Source: Mesorhizobium sp. Root554
GTDB lineage: Bacteria > Pseudomonadota > Alphaproteobacteria > Rhizobiales > Rhizobiaceae
Direction: 5' to 3'
Length of the DNA: 64,000 nt
Assembly: GCF_001427025.1 (NCBI RefSeq)
Contig: NZ_LMGA01000001.1
Span: 543,010 to 607,009, forward strand
Shown here: piece by piece, positions 19,003 to 28,763 of the stretch
How positions within the stretch are numbered: position 1 is the first letter of the stretch
How the letters are laid out: every line of letters starts with the position of its first letter
Notes under the pieces: model-generated
Databases searched by the model: none
What the model was told of the DNA's origin: nothing
Seen by the model: the letters and a program-made list of their open reading frames with translations, nothing else
Position numbers and translations under genes: made by a program

Positions 19003-20166
19003 ATGGCCCCAGAGCGCGCCTATCTCGACTATAACGCAAGTGCGCCGCTGACCGCGGCCGCGCGCGAAGCGATGTTGGCGGCATTCGAAATCGCGGCCAA
19101 TCCGTCCTCCGTGCATTCGGAGGGACGCGCCGCGCGCCGCCTGATCGAGGACGCGCGCCGTGCCGTCGCGGCGCTGGTGAACGCCAAGCCGGACCATGTG
19201 GTCTTCACGTCCGGGGCGACGGAAGCGGCCGCGATGCTGCTGACGCCTGACTGGCAGATGGGACGCGGCCCCCTGCGCATGGGCAGGTTGTATGTCTGCC
19301 AGGCCGATCATCCCTGCCTGTTGAATGGTGGCCGCTTTGCCGCCGACCGCGTGACGCGCATCGGCGTCGACCGCGAAGGTATTGTCGATCTCGCTGAACT
19401 GGAAAAGGCGCTGGCGGCACACGACAAGGCTGAGGGCCTGCCTCTGGTCGCTATCCACGCCGCCAACAACGAAACCGGCGTCATCCAGCCGCTGGAACGG
19501 CTTGGCCAGGTGGTCAAGGCGGCCGGTGGCGTGCTGGCGCTCGATGCCGTTCAGGCTGCGGGGCGTATTCAGCTCGATTTGTCAGCAGGTTACGCCGATT
19601 ACCTGATTCTCTCGTCACACAAGATGGGCGGCCCGAAGGGCGCCGGCGCGATCATAGCGGCATCTGACCTGATGATGCCGAAGCCACTTGTTACCGGCGG
19701 CGGGCAGGAGAAAGGCCATCGTGCCGGCACCGAGAATCTGGCGGCCATTGCAGGTTTTGGCGCGGCCGCGCGGGAAGCGCGTTTGGCTATCGAAGACATG
19801 GCCCGCATCCGCGCATTGCGCGACGAAGTCGATGCGACGGTGAAGGCGATCGTTCCGGATGCAGAAATCTTTGGAGCGGGCGCCGAGCGTCTTGCCAATA
19901 CGACATTCTTCGCTATTCCGGGCCTCAAGGCCGAAACGGCCCAGATCGCCTTCGATCTCGCCGGCGTTGCGCTTTCGGCCGGATCGGCATGTTCCTCTGG
20001 CAAGGTGGGTCCGAGCCATGTGCTGAAGGCAATGGGTCGGGGAGAGGCGCTGGGTGCGTTGCGTGTGTCCGTCGGCCACGCGACGACCGCGAAAGATTTG
20101 GAATTGTTCCGAAAGGCTCTTGCGGCGATTGCCGCACGCCGGTCGGATCGGGAAAAGGCCGCCTAG
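19003..20166 (+). CDS. Cysteine desulfurase, NifS/IscS type, first gene of the suf operon
   Basis: 387 residues from the ATG at 19003 (MAPERAYLDYNASAPLT), chosen because the family starts with the Y-L-D-Y-N-A block. It is a PLP enzyme that removes sulfur from cysteine as a persulfide. The N-N-E-T-G-V motif lies near 155-160 and the PLP lysine in S-S-H-K-M-G-G-P-K-G near 203-212. The catalytic Cys lies in S-A-G-S-A-C-S-S-G-K-V-G-P-S near 324-337. It is a second desulfurase in addition to SufS downstream, a layout known in other rhizobia. An Irr box lies upstream and sufB follows after 169 bases. Confidence 0.9.
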   Translation: MAPERAYLDYNASAPLTAAAREAMLAAFEIAANPSSVHSEGRAARRLIEDARRAVAALVNAKPDHVVFTSGATEAAAMLLTPDWQMGRGPLRMGRLYVCQADHPCLLNGGRFAADRVTRIGVDREGIVDLAELEKALAAHDKAEGLPLVAIHAANNETGVIQPLERLGQVVKAAGGVLALDAVQAAGRIQLDLSAGYADYLILSSHKMGGPKGAGAIIAASDLMMPKPLVTGGGQEKGHRAGTENLAAIAGFGAAAREARLAIEDMARIRALRDEVDATVKAIVPDAEIFGAGAERLANTTFFAIPGLKAETAQIAFDLAGVALSAGSACSSGKVGPSHVLKAMGRGEALGALRVSVGHATTAKDLELFRKALAAIAARRSDREKAA

Positions 20167-20241
20167 CGGCAACAGGGTTTCGGCCCGCTTGAGCCGTGCG
20201 TCATCGTTGGCCGGTGAATTTCCGGTGGTGGCGCACTATAT

Positions 20242-20258
20242 TGAACTTACGCCGTTCA
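20242..20258. promoter_or_regulatory. Inverted repeat upstream of sufB
   Basis: Perfect 5-base inverted repeat TGAAC-N7-GTTCA, 78 bases before the sufB start. The TGA/TCA spacing is 11 rather than the 9 of a RirA/IRO box, so no regulator is assigned. Confidence 0.2.
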
Positions 20259-20335
20259 GCGCCTTCGGGCCGCCTTGCGGTGCCATAGTTTGAAAACGGT
20301 CGGGCCTTGAACCCGGCATGGATGGAGAACGCGAC

Positions 20336-21861
<1,526 letters not shown>

Positions 21862-21862
<1 letters not shown>

Positions 21863-22020
21863 TGGATACGGTTGCCGCTGTTTTCTACGCGCTGGTCTGT
21901 GGTGGTGTCGCCGCTTCGGTGCCGACTATCCAATCGCGGATCGGGCGCATCGTCGCCGGAGCCGTAACCGGCGTTATCGCCTCGGTGATCCTGCCTTACA
22001 TCCGCAGCCTGCTGGCCTGA
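21862..22020 (+). CDS. Small hydrophobic protein inside the suf operon
   Basis: 52 residues. It starts MDTVAAVFYALVCGG and ends in YIRSLLA. The stop of sufB and the ATG overlap by one base (TGATG), so translation is coupled to SufB. Two hydrophobic stretches (about 3-20 and 29-46) flank the polar piece QSRIGR, which predicts a two-helix inner-membrane protein. It is not a known part of the SUF machinery. Codon use is like that of its neighbours, and the 54-base gap before sufC fits a real gene between the two. No function is assigned. Confidence 0.6.
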
Positions 22021-22074
22021 ATGGAATTGTCCCGCTGACCGCGAAAGCTCCATCGACTACGTGAAAGAATAAAA

Positions 22075-22830
22075 ATGCTTGAGATCAGAAACCTCCACGC
22101 CCGCATCGTCGAAGACGGCACCGAAATCATTCGTGGGCTCAACCTGACAGTGCAGGACGGCGAGGTCGCCGCCATCATGGGGCCGAACGGTTCCGGCAAG
22201 TCGACGCTCTCCTACATCCTCGCCGGCCGTGAGGACTACGAGGTCACCGAAGGGGAGATTCTCTACAACGGTGAGTCCATCCTCGAGATGGACCCGGCCG
22301 AGCGAGCCGCCGCCGGCATCTTCCTCGCCTTCCAGTATCCGATGGAGATACCGGGCGTGGCGACGATGGAGTTCCTCAAGGTCGCGATGAACGCGCAGCG
22401 CAAGGCGCGCGGCGAAGAACCGCTGAAAATTCCCGACTTCCTGAAGAAGGTGAAGGAAGCGGCGGGCCTGCTCAACATGGACATGGCGATGCTGAAGCGT
22501 CCGCTCAATGTCGGCTTTTCGGGGGGTGAGAAGAAGCGGGCCGAAATCCTGCAGATGAAGCTGTTGGAGCCGAAGCTCTGCGTGCTGGACGAGACCGACT
22601 CCGGCCTCGATATCGACGCGCTGAAGATCGTGTCCGATGGCGTCAACGCGCTGCGTTCGCCCGACCGCTCCATCGTCGTCATTACTCACTACCAGCGGCT
22701 GCTCGAGCATATCGTGCCGGATTCGGTGCATGTGCTCTACAAGGGCCAGGTCATCAAGTCCGGCGACAAGTCGCTGGCGCTCGACCTTGAGGCGAACGGC
22801 TATGCCGGCGTGATCGGCGAGGCAGCCTGA
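22075..22830 (+). CDS. sufC: Fe-S cluster assembly ATPase SufC
   Basis: 251 residues. It is an ABC-type ATPase that drives the SufBCD scaffold but has no transport role. Walker A is G-P-N-G-S-G-K-S-T near 36-44. The signature G-F-S-G-G-E-K-K-R-A-E-I-L-Q near 144-157 is the SufC version. Walker B is C-V-L-D-E-T-D-S-G-L near 166-175, and the switch His is in I-T-H-Y-Q-R-L-L near 205-212. It starts at the ATG at 22075 and is followed by sufD after 8 bases. Confidence 0.98.
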   Translation: MLEIRNLHARIVEDGTEIIRGLNLTVQDGEVAAIMGPNGSGKSTLSYILAGREDYEVTEGEILYNGESILEMDPAERAAAGIFLAFQYPMEIPGVATMEFLKVAMNAQRKARGEEPLKIPDFLKKVKEAAGLLNMDMAMLKRPLNVGFSGGEKKRAEILQMKLLEPKLCVLDETDSGLDIDALKIVSDGVNALRSPDRSIVVITHYQRLLEHIVPDSVHVLYKGQVIKSGDKSLALDLEANGYAGVIGEAA

Positions 22831-22838
22831 GGCAGGTC

Positions 22839-24107
22839 ATGAATATGCAGACGACATTCCAGCATACGCCGGCCGAAGCGACCTTGATCGACGCTTTCGG
22901 CGAACGGCTTTCGCTGCTGCCGGGCGACGGCGACGTCATGATCCGGCGCGACGACGCCATCGAGGTGCTGAAGGCCGGCTTGCCGACGCGGCGCATCGAA
23001 TCCTGGCATTACACCGATCTGCGCCGGCTGCTTGCGACCGTGCCCGCCTTCGATCCGAGCGCCGATGCCAAGGCCATTGCGCCGATCATCGAGGGTTCGG
23101 CCGTATTGCCGCTGCTCAACGGCGTCGCAAACGCCAAGGCCCCGACGATCGAGGGCGTGACCATCCAGCGCCTGTCGGACAAGCTCACGGACGGCAGCTT
23201 CGCGCCCGGACTGGAGCGCTACGGCAGCGATGATGCCATCGGCGCGCTCAACACCGCCTTTGTCGCCGACGGCTGGTTCGTGGACATTGCCGATGGCGTC
23301 GCGCTGGAAAAGCCGCTGGAACTGCAGAACCTGCATGCCGGCGGCCAGACGCATGTGCGCCTCCCGGTTCGTGTCGGCAACAATGCCAAGGCGGTCATCG
23401 TCGAGCGCCAGACCGGCGAAGGCGCGGTGCTTGCGAGTTCCGTCAGCCAGCTTCTGCTGGGCGACGGCGCCGAGGTCACCTGGCTGATTGTCCAGGAGCA
23501 GCCGGAAACGGCGACGCATCTTGCCCAGTTCAAGGCGCATCTCGGCAAGGATTCCAGGCTGACCCTGTTCTTCATGAACGCCGGCGGCAAGCTGGTGCGC
23601 CAGGAGATCGTCGTCGCCGCCAAGGGCGAGGGCGCGGATTTCACCCTGCGCGGGGTCAATCTGCTGGCCGGTGACACGCACACCGATGTCACCATGGTGC
23701 TGGACCATGCGGTGCCGCATACGACTTCGACTGAAGTGATCCGCAATGTCGTGACCGGCAAGGCGCATGGCGTCTTCCAGGGCCGCATCAACGTGCACCA
23801 GTATGCCCAGAAAACCGACGCCAAGATGGCCTGCAACACGCTGCTTCTGTCGGATGACGGCGAGTTTTCGACCAAGCCGGAGCTGGAAATCTTCGCCGAC
23901 GACGTGCAGTGCGGCCACGGCGCCACCGTCACCGAAATCGACCATGGCCATCTGTTCTACCTGATGGCGCGCGGCATCGATGAGAAAACCGCGCGTGGCT
24001 TGCTGGTCAAGGCTTTCGTCGCCGAGGTGATCGAAGAACTGCAGGACGAGGCCATTGTCGAGGCGCTGGAAGCCAAGCTCGACGCGTGGTTCGCGGAACA
24101 TGGGTAA
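22839..24107 (+). CDS. sufD: Fe-S cluster scaffold subunit SufD
   Basis: 422 residues, homologous to SufB over its C-terminal half. It forms the SufBC2D complex and helps iron entry. An N-terminal R-R-I-E-S-W-H-Y-T-D-L-R lies near 48-59. The beta-helix region ends in Q-C-G-H-G-A-T-V-T-E-I-D near 357-368, with the conserved His (H360) seen in SufD proteins. L-M-A-R-G-I-D-E-K-T-A-R and a final A-W-F-A-E-H follow. A second in-frame ATG at 22845 is possible. The 82-base gap to sufS contains an inverted repeat. Confidence 0.96.
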   Translation: MNMQTTFQHTPAEATLIDAFGERLSLLPGDGDVMIRRDDAIEVLKAGLPTRRIESWHYTDLRRLLATVPAFDPSADAKAIAPIIEGSAVLPLLNGVANAKAPTIEGVTIQRLSDKLTDGSFAPGLERYGSDDAIGALNTAFVADGWFVDIADGVALEKPLELQNLHAGGQTHVRLPVRVGNNAKAVIVERQTGEGAVLASSVSQLLLGDGAEVTWLIVQEQPETATHLAQFKAHLGKDSRLTLFFMNAGGKLVRQEIVVAAKGEGADFTLRGVNLLAGDTHTDVTMVLDHAVPHTTSTEVIRNVVTGKAHGVFQGRINVHQYAQKTDAKMACNTLLLSDDGEFSTKPELEIFADDVQCGHGATVTEIDHGHLFYLMARGIDEKTARGLLVKAFVAEVIEELQDEAIVEALEAKLDAWFAEHG

Positions 24108-24126
24108 GAGGACGGCAATCGTCAAT

Positions 24127-24179
24127 CGGCAGTCGGCAGTCGGGTTTATCGATTGCCAACTGTCGACTGCCAACTGCCG
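24127..24179. repeat. Imperfect inverted repeat between sufD and sufS
   Basis: A 15-base arm, CGGCAGTCGGCAGTC, at 24127-24141 pairs with GACTGCCAACTGCCG at 24165-24179 at 14 of 15 positions. The unit GGCAGT-C resembles the heptamer repeated at the right window end. It forms an mRNA hairpin without a T tail. Confidence 0.65.
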
Positions 24180-24189
24180 CATTGCATAG

Positions 24190-25431
24190 ATGGATCGATC
24201 CGCACACACCACTCCCTATGACATCGAGGCCATTCGCCGCGATTTCCCGATCCTGTCGCGGCAGGTCCACGGCAAGCCGCTCGTCTATCTCGATAATGGC
24301 GCGTCGGCGCAGAAGCCGCAGGCGGTGCTGGACGCCATCCAGCACGCCTACAGCCAGGAATACGCCAACGTCCATCGCGGCCTGCATTTCCTGTCCAATG
24401 CAGCGACCGACGCCTATGAGAAGGCGCGCGAGACGGTGCGGCGTTTCCTGAACGCACCAAGCATCGATACCGTCGTCTTCACCTCCAACACCACCGCCGC
24501 CATCAACACGGTCGCCTATGGCTGGGGCATGCCCAACATCGGCGAGGGCGACGAGATCGTGCTGTCGATCATGGAGCACCATTCCAACATCGTGCCGTGG
24601 CATTTCATCCGCGAGCGGCAGGGCGCCAGGCTTGTCTGGGCGCCGGTGGACGATCAGGGCGTGTTCCACATCGAGGAATTCGAGAAATGCCTGACCGACC
24701 GCACCAGGCTGGTCGCCATCACGCAGATGTCGAATGCGCTGGGCACCGTCACGCCGATCAAGGAAATCTGCCGGATCGCCCATGCGCGCGGCATTCCTGT
24801 TCTGGTCGATGGCAGCCAGAGCGCCGTCCATATGCCCATCGACGTGCAGGACCTCGACTGCGACTGGTTCGTCTTCACGGGCCACAAGGTTTATGGGCCG
24901 TCCGGCATTGGCGTGCTGTACGGCAAGAAGGAGCGGCTGGAAGCCATGCGGCCCTTCATGGGCGGCGGCGAGATGATCGAGGAGGTGACCGAGGACATCG
25001 TCACCTACAATGAACCGCCGCACCGCTTCGAGGCCGGCACGCCGCCCATCGTCCAGGCGATCGGCCTCGGCGCGGCACTGGAGTACATGGAAAAGATCGG
25101 CCGCGACCGCATTGCCGCGCATGAGGCCGATCTGAAGAACTATGCGCATGAGCGGCTGCGGTCGATCAACTCGCTTCGCATTTTCGGCGATGCACCGGGC
25201 AAGGGCGCCATCGTTTCGTTCGAGCTTCAGGGCATCCACGCCCATGACGTGTCGATGGTGATCGACCGCCAGGGTGTCGCGGTCCGCGCCGGCACCCATT
25301 GCGCCCAGCCGCTGTTGAAACGCTTCGGCGTCACCTCCACATGCAGGGCATCGTTCGGCATGTATAATACCCACGCAGAGGTCGATGCGCTTGCAGATGC
25401 GCTGGAAAAGGCGCGAAAGTTCTTCGGATGA
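24190..25431 (+). CDS. sufS: Cysteine desulfurase SufS (group II)
   Basis: 413 residues. It supplies sulfur for SufBCD. The start I-R-R-D-F-P-I-L and L-V-Y-L-D-N-G-A-S-A-Q-K-P near 33-45 are typical. The PLP His lies in E-H-H-S-N-I-V-P-W near 127-135 and the PLP Lys in F-T-G-H-K-V-Y-G-P-S-G near 229-239. The catalytic Cys lies in R-A-G-T-H-C-A-Q-P near 367-375. It is fused in translation to the next gene by an ATGA overlap. No SufE is seen in the window, so the sulfur shuttle partner must be elsewhere or absent. Confidence 0.97.
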   Translation: MDRSAHTTPYDIEAIRRDFPILSRQVHGKPLVYLDNGASAQKPQAVLDAIQHAYSQEYANVHRGLHFLSNAATDAYEKARETVRRFLNAPSIDTVVFTSNTTAAINTVAYGWGMPNIGEGDEIVLSIMEHHSNIVPWHFIRERQGARLVWAPVDDQGVFHIEEFEKCLTDRTRLVAITQMSNALGTVTPIKEICRIAHARGIPVLVDGSQSAVHMPIDVQDLDCDWFVFTGHKVYGPSGIGVLYGKKERLEAMRPFMGGGEMIEEVTEDIVTYNEPPHRFEAGTPPIVQAIGLGAALEYMEKIGRDRIAAHEADLKNYAHERLRSINSLRIFGDAPGKGAIVSFELQGIHAHDVSMVIDRQGVAVRAGTHCAQPLLKRFGVTSTCRASFGMYNTHAEVDALADALEKARKFFG

Positions 25432-25886
25432 CGATGATGGAAGAAACCAAGGCTACAGAAAACGAAGCAGCGGCCGGTCCCGCCAGCGACGCGACCGGAA
25501 GCGATGCCGTTGGCACTGCTGCCGGGAGCACGCCCGCGGGCAATCCGGTGGTGTCGGCTTCGGCCATTCCGCAGGAAGAACTGGCGCGGCTGACCGACGA
25601 TATCGTCTCGGCGCTGAAGACGGTCTACGACCCGGAAATTCCAGCCGATATCTACGAGCTTGGCCTCATCTACAAGATCGACGTCGAGGACGACCGCCAG
25701 GTCAAGATCGACATGACGCTGACGGCGCCGGGTTGCCCGGTGGCCGGCGAGATGCCCGGCTGGGTCGAGAATGCCGTGGGCGCGGTGGAAGGCGTTTCCG
25801 GCGTCGACGTCAAGATGGTGTTCGATCCGCCCTGGACGCCCGACCGCATGTCGGAAGAGGCGCAGGTCGCAGTGGGGTGGTATTGA
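25428..25886 (+). CDS. sufT: SUF-system DUF59 protein (SufT-like)
   Basis: 152 residues. A low-complexity Ala/Gly/Thr-rich N-terminal tail (about 1-45) precedes a MIP18/DUF59 domain: D-D-I-V-S-A-L-K-T-V-Y-D-P-E-I-P near 56-71, with I-Y-E-L-G-L-I-Y-K-I-D following. L-T-A-P-G-C-P-V-A-G-E-M-P near 95-107 has the conserved Cys, and F-D-P-P-W-T-P-D-R-M-S is near the end. SUF-operon members of this family help deliver clusters to client enzymes. The first four bases overlap sufS. ATGs at 25434 and 25437 are alternative starts. Confidence 0.9.
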   Translation: MTMMEETKATENEAAAGPASDATGSDAVGTAAGSTPAGNPVVSASAIPQEELARLTDDIVSALKTVYDPEIPADIYELGLIYKIDVEDDRQVKIDMTLTAPGCPVAGEMPGWVENAVGAVEGVSGVDVKMVFDPPWTPDRMSEEAQVAVGWY

Positions 25887-25982
25887 ATTCGGCCTATAGC
25901 CTTGCGTCGGGCTGAAAACTTCACCATTTTAGGTATGAATCATCCTGCAGGCCTTGAACCTGCGCGGAATGGAGCATGAACA

Positions 25983-26366
25983 ATGGGACGCTTTGCCGTC
26001 ATCACCATGACCGAACGGGCCGCCGAGCGCGTCCGTGAGATCGTCGCCACCCGCGACAATGCCCAGGGCGTCCGCCTCGGCATCAAGAAGGGCGGCTGCG
26101 CCGGCATGGAATACACGGTCGATCTGGTGACCGAGCCGAAGCCCGGCGACGACCACATCGAGCGCGATGGCGCAAATGTCTGGGTCGCACCGGAAGCCGC
26201 CCTTTTCCTGCTCGGCACCCAGATGGATTTCGAGCAGACAACGCTGCGCACCGGTTTCACGTTCAGCAATCCGAACCAGTCTTCGGCTTGCGGCTGCGGC
26301 GAATCGGTTGAGTTGAAGCCCGCCGATTTGAAGGCGCTGGCCGAGGCGCGGGCCAGCGCGGCTTAG
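25983..26366 (+). CDS. sufA: A-type Fe-S carrier SufA/IscA
   Basis: 127 residues. It is an A-type carrier that receives a cluster from the scaffold and passes it on. The domain starts I-T-M-T-E-R-A-A-E-R-V-R. Three conserved cysteines are present: one in K-K-G-G-C-A-G-M-E-Y near 38-46 and two in S-A-C-G-C-G-E-S near 101-108. It is the last gene of the operon, after a 96-base gap that contains a short GCAGG-CCTTGAA-CCTGC dyad. The ATG at 25983 follows GGAG. Confidence 0.95.
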   Translation: MGRFAVITMTERAAERVREIVATRDNAQGVRLGIKKGGCAGMEYTVDLVTEPKPGDDHIERDGANVWVAPEAALFLLGTQMDFEQTTLRTGFTFSNPNQSSACGCGESVELKPADLKALAEARASAA

Positions 26367-26368
26367 GT

Positions 26369-26633
26369 TTACTCGTAATAGAGTGCGCTGTAGAGCGCCT
26401 TTGCCATGGATTTGAAGGATATGGATGGATCGCTGACTTCCGTTGGAGTCATGTGTTTCGTGTCAGCTATAAGCGCCGACAGGCTTTCCAGATAATCTGC
26501 CGTCGATGGGTTCTCGATCGTTACGTCCTTTCCGGCGAATTCAGACAAGTCTCCTGATCCAGCCGATGTAATCATCGAGTGTCTCTATCTCCTCGATACG
26601 TCGATGAATTGCTGTGTGGTCGATCTGATTCAT
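26369..26633 (-). pseudogene. DUF7660-like small gene with an apparent frameshift
   Basis: The good start is an ATG at 26633 with GGGGAG 7 bases upstream. It reads MNQIDHTAIHRRIEEIETLDD-YIGWIRRLV and stops at 26541. A second frame (26575 down to 26369) continues with SEFAGKDVTIENPSTADYLE and ends KALYSALYYE. Joined, they look like one DUF7660 protein: an early leader helix, then E-N-x-S-T-x-x-Y-L-E-S-L and a C-terminal A-L-x-x-A-L-Y-Y-E. The usual Trp residues are partly missing. I read this as a frameshifted gene. A sequencing error or two real overlapping frames are alternatives. The family call is from memory. Confidence 0.4.
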
Positions 26634-26670
26634 CAAACGGCTCCCCATTTGCCGGCGTCTCCGCGATAAT

Positions 26671-27168
26671 TCAATCTATCCACATTCCCGTCCGCTTGTG
26701 CCACTCGGCAATCGACTCCTCCGGATACACCTCGAACACCTTGTCGCCTTCGGCAATCTCCGGCTCCACCCAGTTCGCCTTGTATTTCAGCATCAGATGC
26801 GTCCGCTCCTTCGGCGTCGGCAGGTCGCTGTCTATGGCTGAGGCGAAGGGATGCACCAGGTCCGGCCAGTTCGGATCGTAAAGCCACAGCGCCGAGCCGC
26901 ATTTTGTGCAGAAATTGCGTTCTCCGGTCGAGACCTCGCAGGTCGGATGCTCGTCGTCCTCGATCTTGGCCCGGTAGATGCCGATATGGCTTTTGCCTTC
27001 GATCTTGAGCGTCGCCATCTCGGCTGCGAGATTAATGGCATATCCGCCGCCGCCCTGCTGCTTGCGGCAGATCGAGCAGTAGCAGAGTTGGTAGGGCGCC
27101 GGCGTGTGGCTTTCGACTTCGAAGCGGACGACGCCACATCGGCAGGAACCCTTGAGCAGAAGCGGCAT
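26671..27168 (-). CDS. GFA-family zinc protein
   Basis: 165 residues from the ATG at 27168, with AAGGAG upstream. It belongs to the glutathione-dependent formaldehyde-activating enzyme (GFA)/CENP-V family. Zinc-binding cysteines are G-S-C-R-C-G near 7-12, Y-C-S-I-C-R near 30-35 and F-C-T-K-C-G-S near 84-90. Most bacterial members have no proven reaction, and the name should not be taken to show formaldehyde activity. A 17-codon upstream extension is unlikely. It lies alone next to the broken DUF7660-like gene. Confidence 0.88.
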   Translation of the reverse strand: MPLLLKGSCRCGVVRFEVESHTPAPYQLCYCSICRKQQGGGGYAINLAAEMATLKIEGKSHIGIYRAKIEDDEHPTCEVSTGERNFCTKCGSALWLYDPNWPDLVHPFASAIDSDLPTPKERTHLMLKYKANWVEPEIAEGDKVFEVYPEESIAEWHKRTGMWID

Positions 27169-27287
27169 GGTCATCTCCTTGGTAAGCAACGAACTTAGCA
27201 CCCGGTCCTGTTTAAACATGTCAGCAGGCGTTCGGTTTCAGCGTCTCCCGTCATGACAGCAGCGCCCGGCCATGACATCATCGCGGC

Positions 27288-27611
27288 ATGGACGATGAAC
27301 GCATCCGTGAACTGTTCGAAGGCCTCGGTTCGGTCTCGATCCGCCGCATGTTCGGCGGCAAGGGCATCTACCACAACGGCGTCATCATTGCGGTGATCCT
27401 GCGCGACGAGCTGATGCTGAAGGGCGATGCCGAAATCGCCGCGGAATATGAGGAAGCCGGTGCGAAACGCTGGGTCTATATCGGCTCCCGCCACGGCAAG
27501 GAGGTCGCCATGCCTTACTGGACCGCGCCTGAAAGCGCGCTTGACGACCCCGACGAGATGGCGGGATGGGCGCGCAAGGCCTATGAGGCGGGGTTGCGAA
27601 GCGGGAAGTGA
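27288..27611 (+). CDS. TfoX/Sxy N-terminal-domain protein
   Basis: 107 residues, a single TfoX_N domain: I-R-E-L-F-E-G-L-G near 5-13, the strongly conserved R-R-M-F-G-G-K-G-I-Y near 19-28, then M-L-K-G near 43-46 and P-Y-W near 77-79. Gamma-proteobacterial TfoX activates competence genes together with CRP. In Rhizobiales such short proteins are common and no competence role has been shown, so none is assigned. It has no operon partner; the inverted-repeat element begins 9 bases after its stop. Confidence 0.85.
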   Translation: MDDERIRELFEGLGSVSIRRMFGGKGIYHNGVIIAVILRDELMLKGDAEIAAEYEEAGAKRWVYIGSRHGKEVAMPYWTAPESALDDPDEMAGWARKAYEAGLRSGK

Positions 27612-27620
27612 CGCCAAACT

Positions 27621-27788
27621 TTACCCTCCCCCTTGTGGGGAGGGTCGGCGAGTACTGAAGCAAAGCGGAAAGTGCGAGACGGGGTGGGGGTATTTCCCGT
27701 AATGCACCGCCCCGGTCACCCCGACCCCGCGTCAAAAACCTCGTGGGCTCGGTTTTCTCCGCGACCCTCCCCACAAGGGGGAAGGTAA
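27621..27788. repeat. 168-bp intergenic element with 27-bp terminal inverted repeats
   Basis: The left end 27621-27647 and the right end 27762-27788 are inverted copies that match at 26 of 27 positions. Each end is itself palindromic (CCTCCCC / GGGGAGG around TTGT or ACAA). The inner part holds a second GC-rich dyad and no gene. It looks like a rhizobial intergenic mosaic element (RIME-like) or a non-autonomous MITE. It lies between TfoX and psuG and could fold at the end of both convergent transcripts. Confidence 0.8.
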
Positions 27789-27799
27789 GGCGCCGAACG

Positions 27800-28723
27800 T
27801 CAAAGCGCCCTGGCAATCCGCGCTGCGACCCGCGCATTGTTCTCGACCAGCGCGATGTTGGTCTTGAGGCTGCGGCCGTCGGTCAGTTCGAGGATCTTCG
27901 ACAGCAGGAACGGCGTCACCGCCTTGCCGGTCACTTTCTGCGCTTCTGCCGCCTTTTGCGCCGCCGCGATATAGCCGGCCATTTCGGCTGCCGGGATTTC
28001 ATGGTCCTCGGGAACCGGGTTCGCCACCAGCACCCCACCGATCAGCCCCAGAGCCTGCCGCGTCTTGTAAAGGTGCGCGACCGAAGCGGGATCCGGCAGC
28101 GTCAGCGGCGCCTGGAACGGCGACTGCCGCGACCAGAAGGCCGGCATCACCGCGCAGCCGAGGCCGATCACCGGCACGCCGCGCGTTTCCAGCACTTCCA
28201 GCGTCTTTTCGATGTCGAGTATAGCCTTGGCGCCTGCCGAGACGACGATCACGGAGGTCCGCGACAATTCGTCGAGATCGGCCGAGATGTCGAAGCTTTT
28301 TTCCGCGCCCTTGTGTACGCCGCCGATGCCGCCGGTGGCGAAAACCTTGATGCCGGCGAGCTGCGCCGCGATCATCGTGGCGGCGACCGTCGTGCCGCCC
28401 GTGCGCCCTTGCGCCACCGCGAAGCCGAGATCGGCGCGCGACAGCTTCATGGCGTCGTCGCGCAGGGCGAGCGATTCGCGCTCGCCGTCGGAGAGGCCGA
28501 TCTTGATGCGGCCATCGATCACGGCGATCGTCGCCGGCACCGCGCCTTCCTCGGCGACGATCTTTTCGACATTGGCCGCCATGGCGGTGTTGTCGGGGTA
28601 GGGCATGCCGTGAGTGATGATGGTGCTTTCCAAAGCCACCACCGGCCGATGAGCCGCCAAGGCCTCCGCCACAGGCTCGTGCAGGTCGATGAACGGGCGG
28701 GCGGTTTCGAATGTCACGGGCAT
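27800..28723 (-). CDS. psuG: Pseudouridine-5'-phosphate glycosidase
   Basis: 307 residues. It splits pseudouridine 5'-phosphate into uracil and ribose 5-phosphate in the cytoplasm. The family start V-V-A-L-E-S-T-I-I-T-H-G-M-P-Y-P near 25-40 holds the conserved catalytic Glu region. K-A-I-L-D-I-E-K-T-L-E near 172-182 holds the lysine region, and F-A-T-G-G-I-G-G-V-H near 127-136 matches. I chose ATG 28723 over upstream frames that run into psuK. It follows psuK by 40 bases on the same strand. Together they form a pseudouridine salvage pair. Confidence 0.95.
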   Translation of the reverse strand: MPVTFETARPFIDLHEPVAEALAAHRPVVALESTIITHGMPYPDNTAMAANVEKIVAEEGAVPATIAVIDGRIKIGLSDGERESLALRDDAMKLSRADLGFAVAQGRTGGTTVAATMIAAQLAGIKVFATGGIGGVHKGAEKSFDISADLDELSRTSVIVVSAGAKAILDIEKTLEVLETRGVPVIGLGCAVMPAFWSRQSPFQAPLTLPDPASVAHLYKTRQALGLIGGVLVANPVPEDHEIPAAEMAGYIAAAQKAAEAQKVTGKAVTPFLLSKILELTDGRSLKTNIALVENNARVAARIARAL

Positions 28724-28763
28724 CTCCGGTCCGCGCATGGACGATCGCGGCTGTCGAGGGCTG

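Noticed and set aside
20242..20258. RirA (iron-responsive) box before sufB
   Set aside because: The TGA and TCA halves are 11 bases apart instead of 9, so I keep it only as an unnamed dyad.
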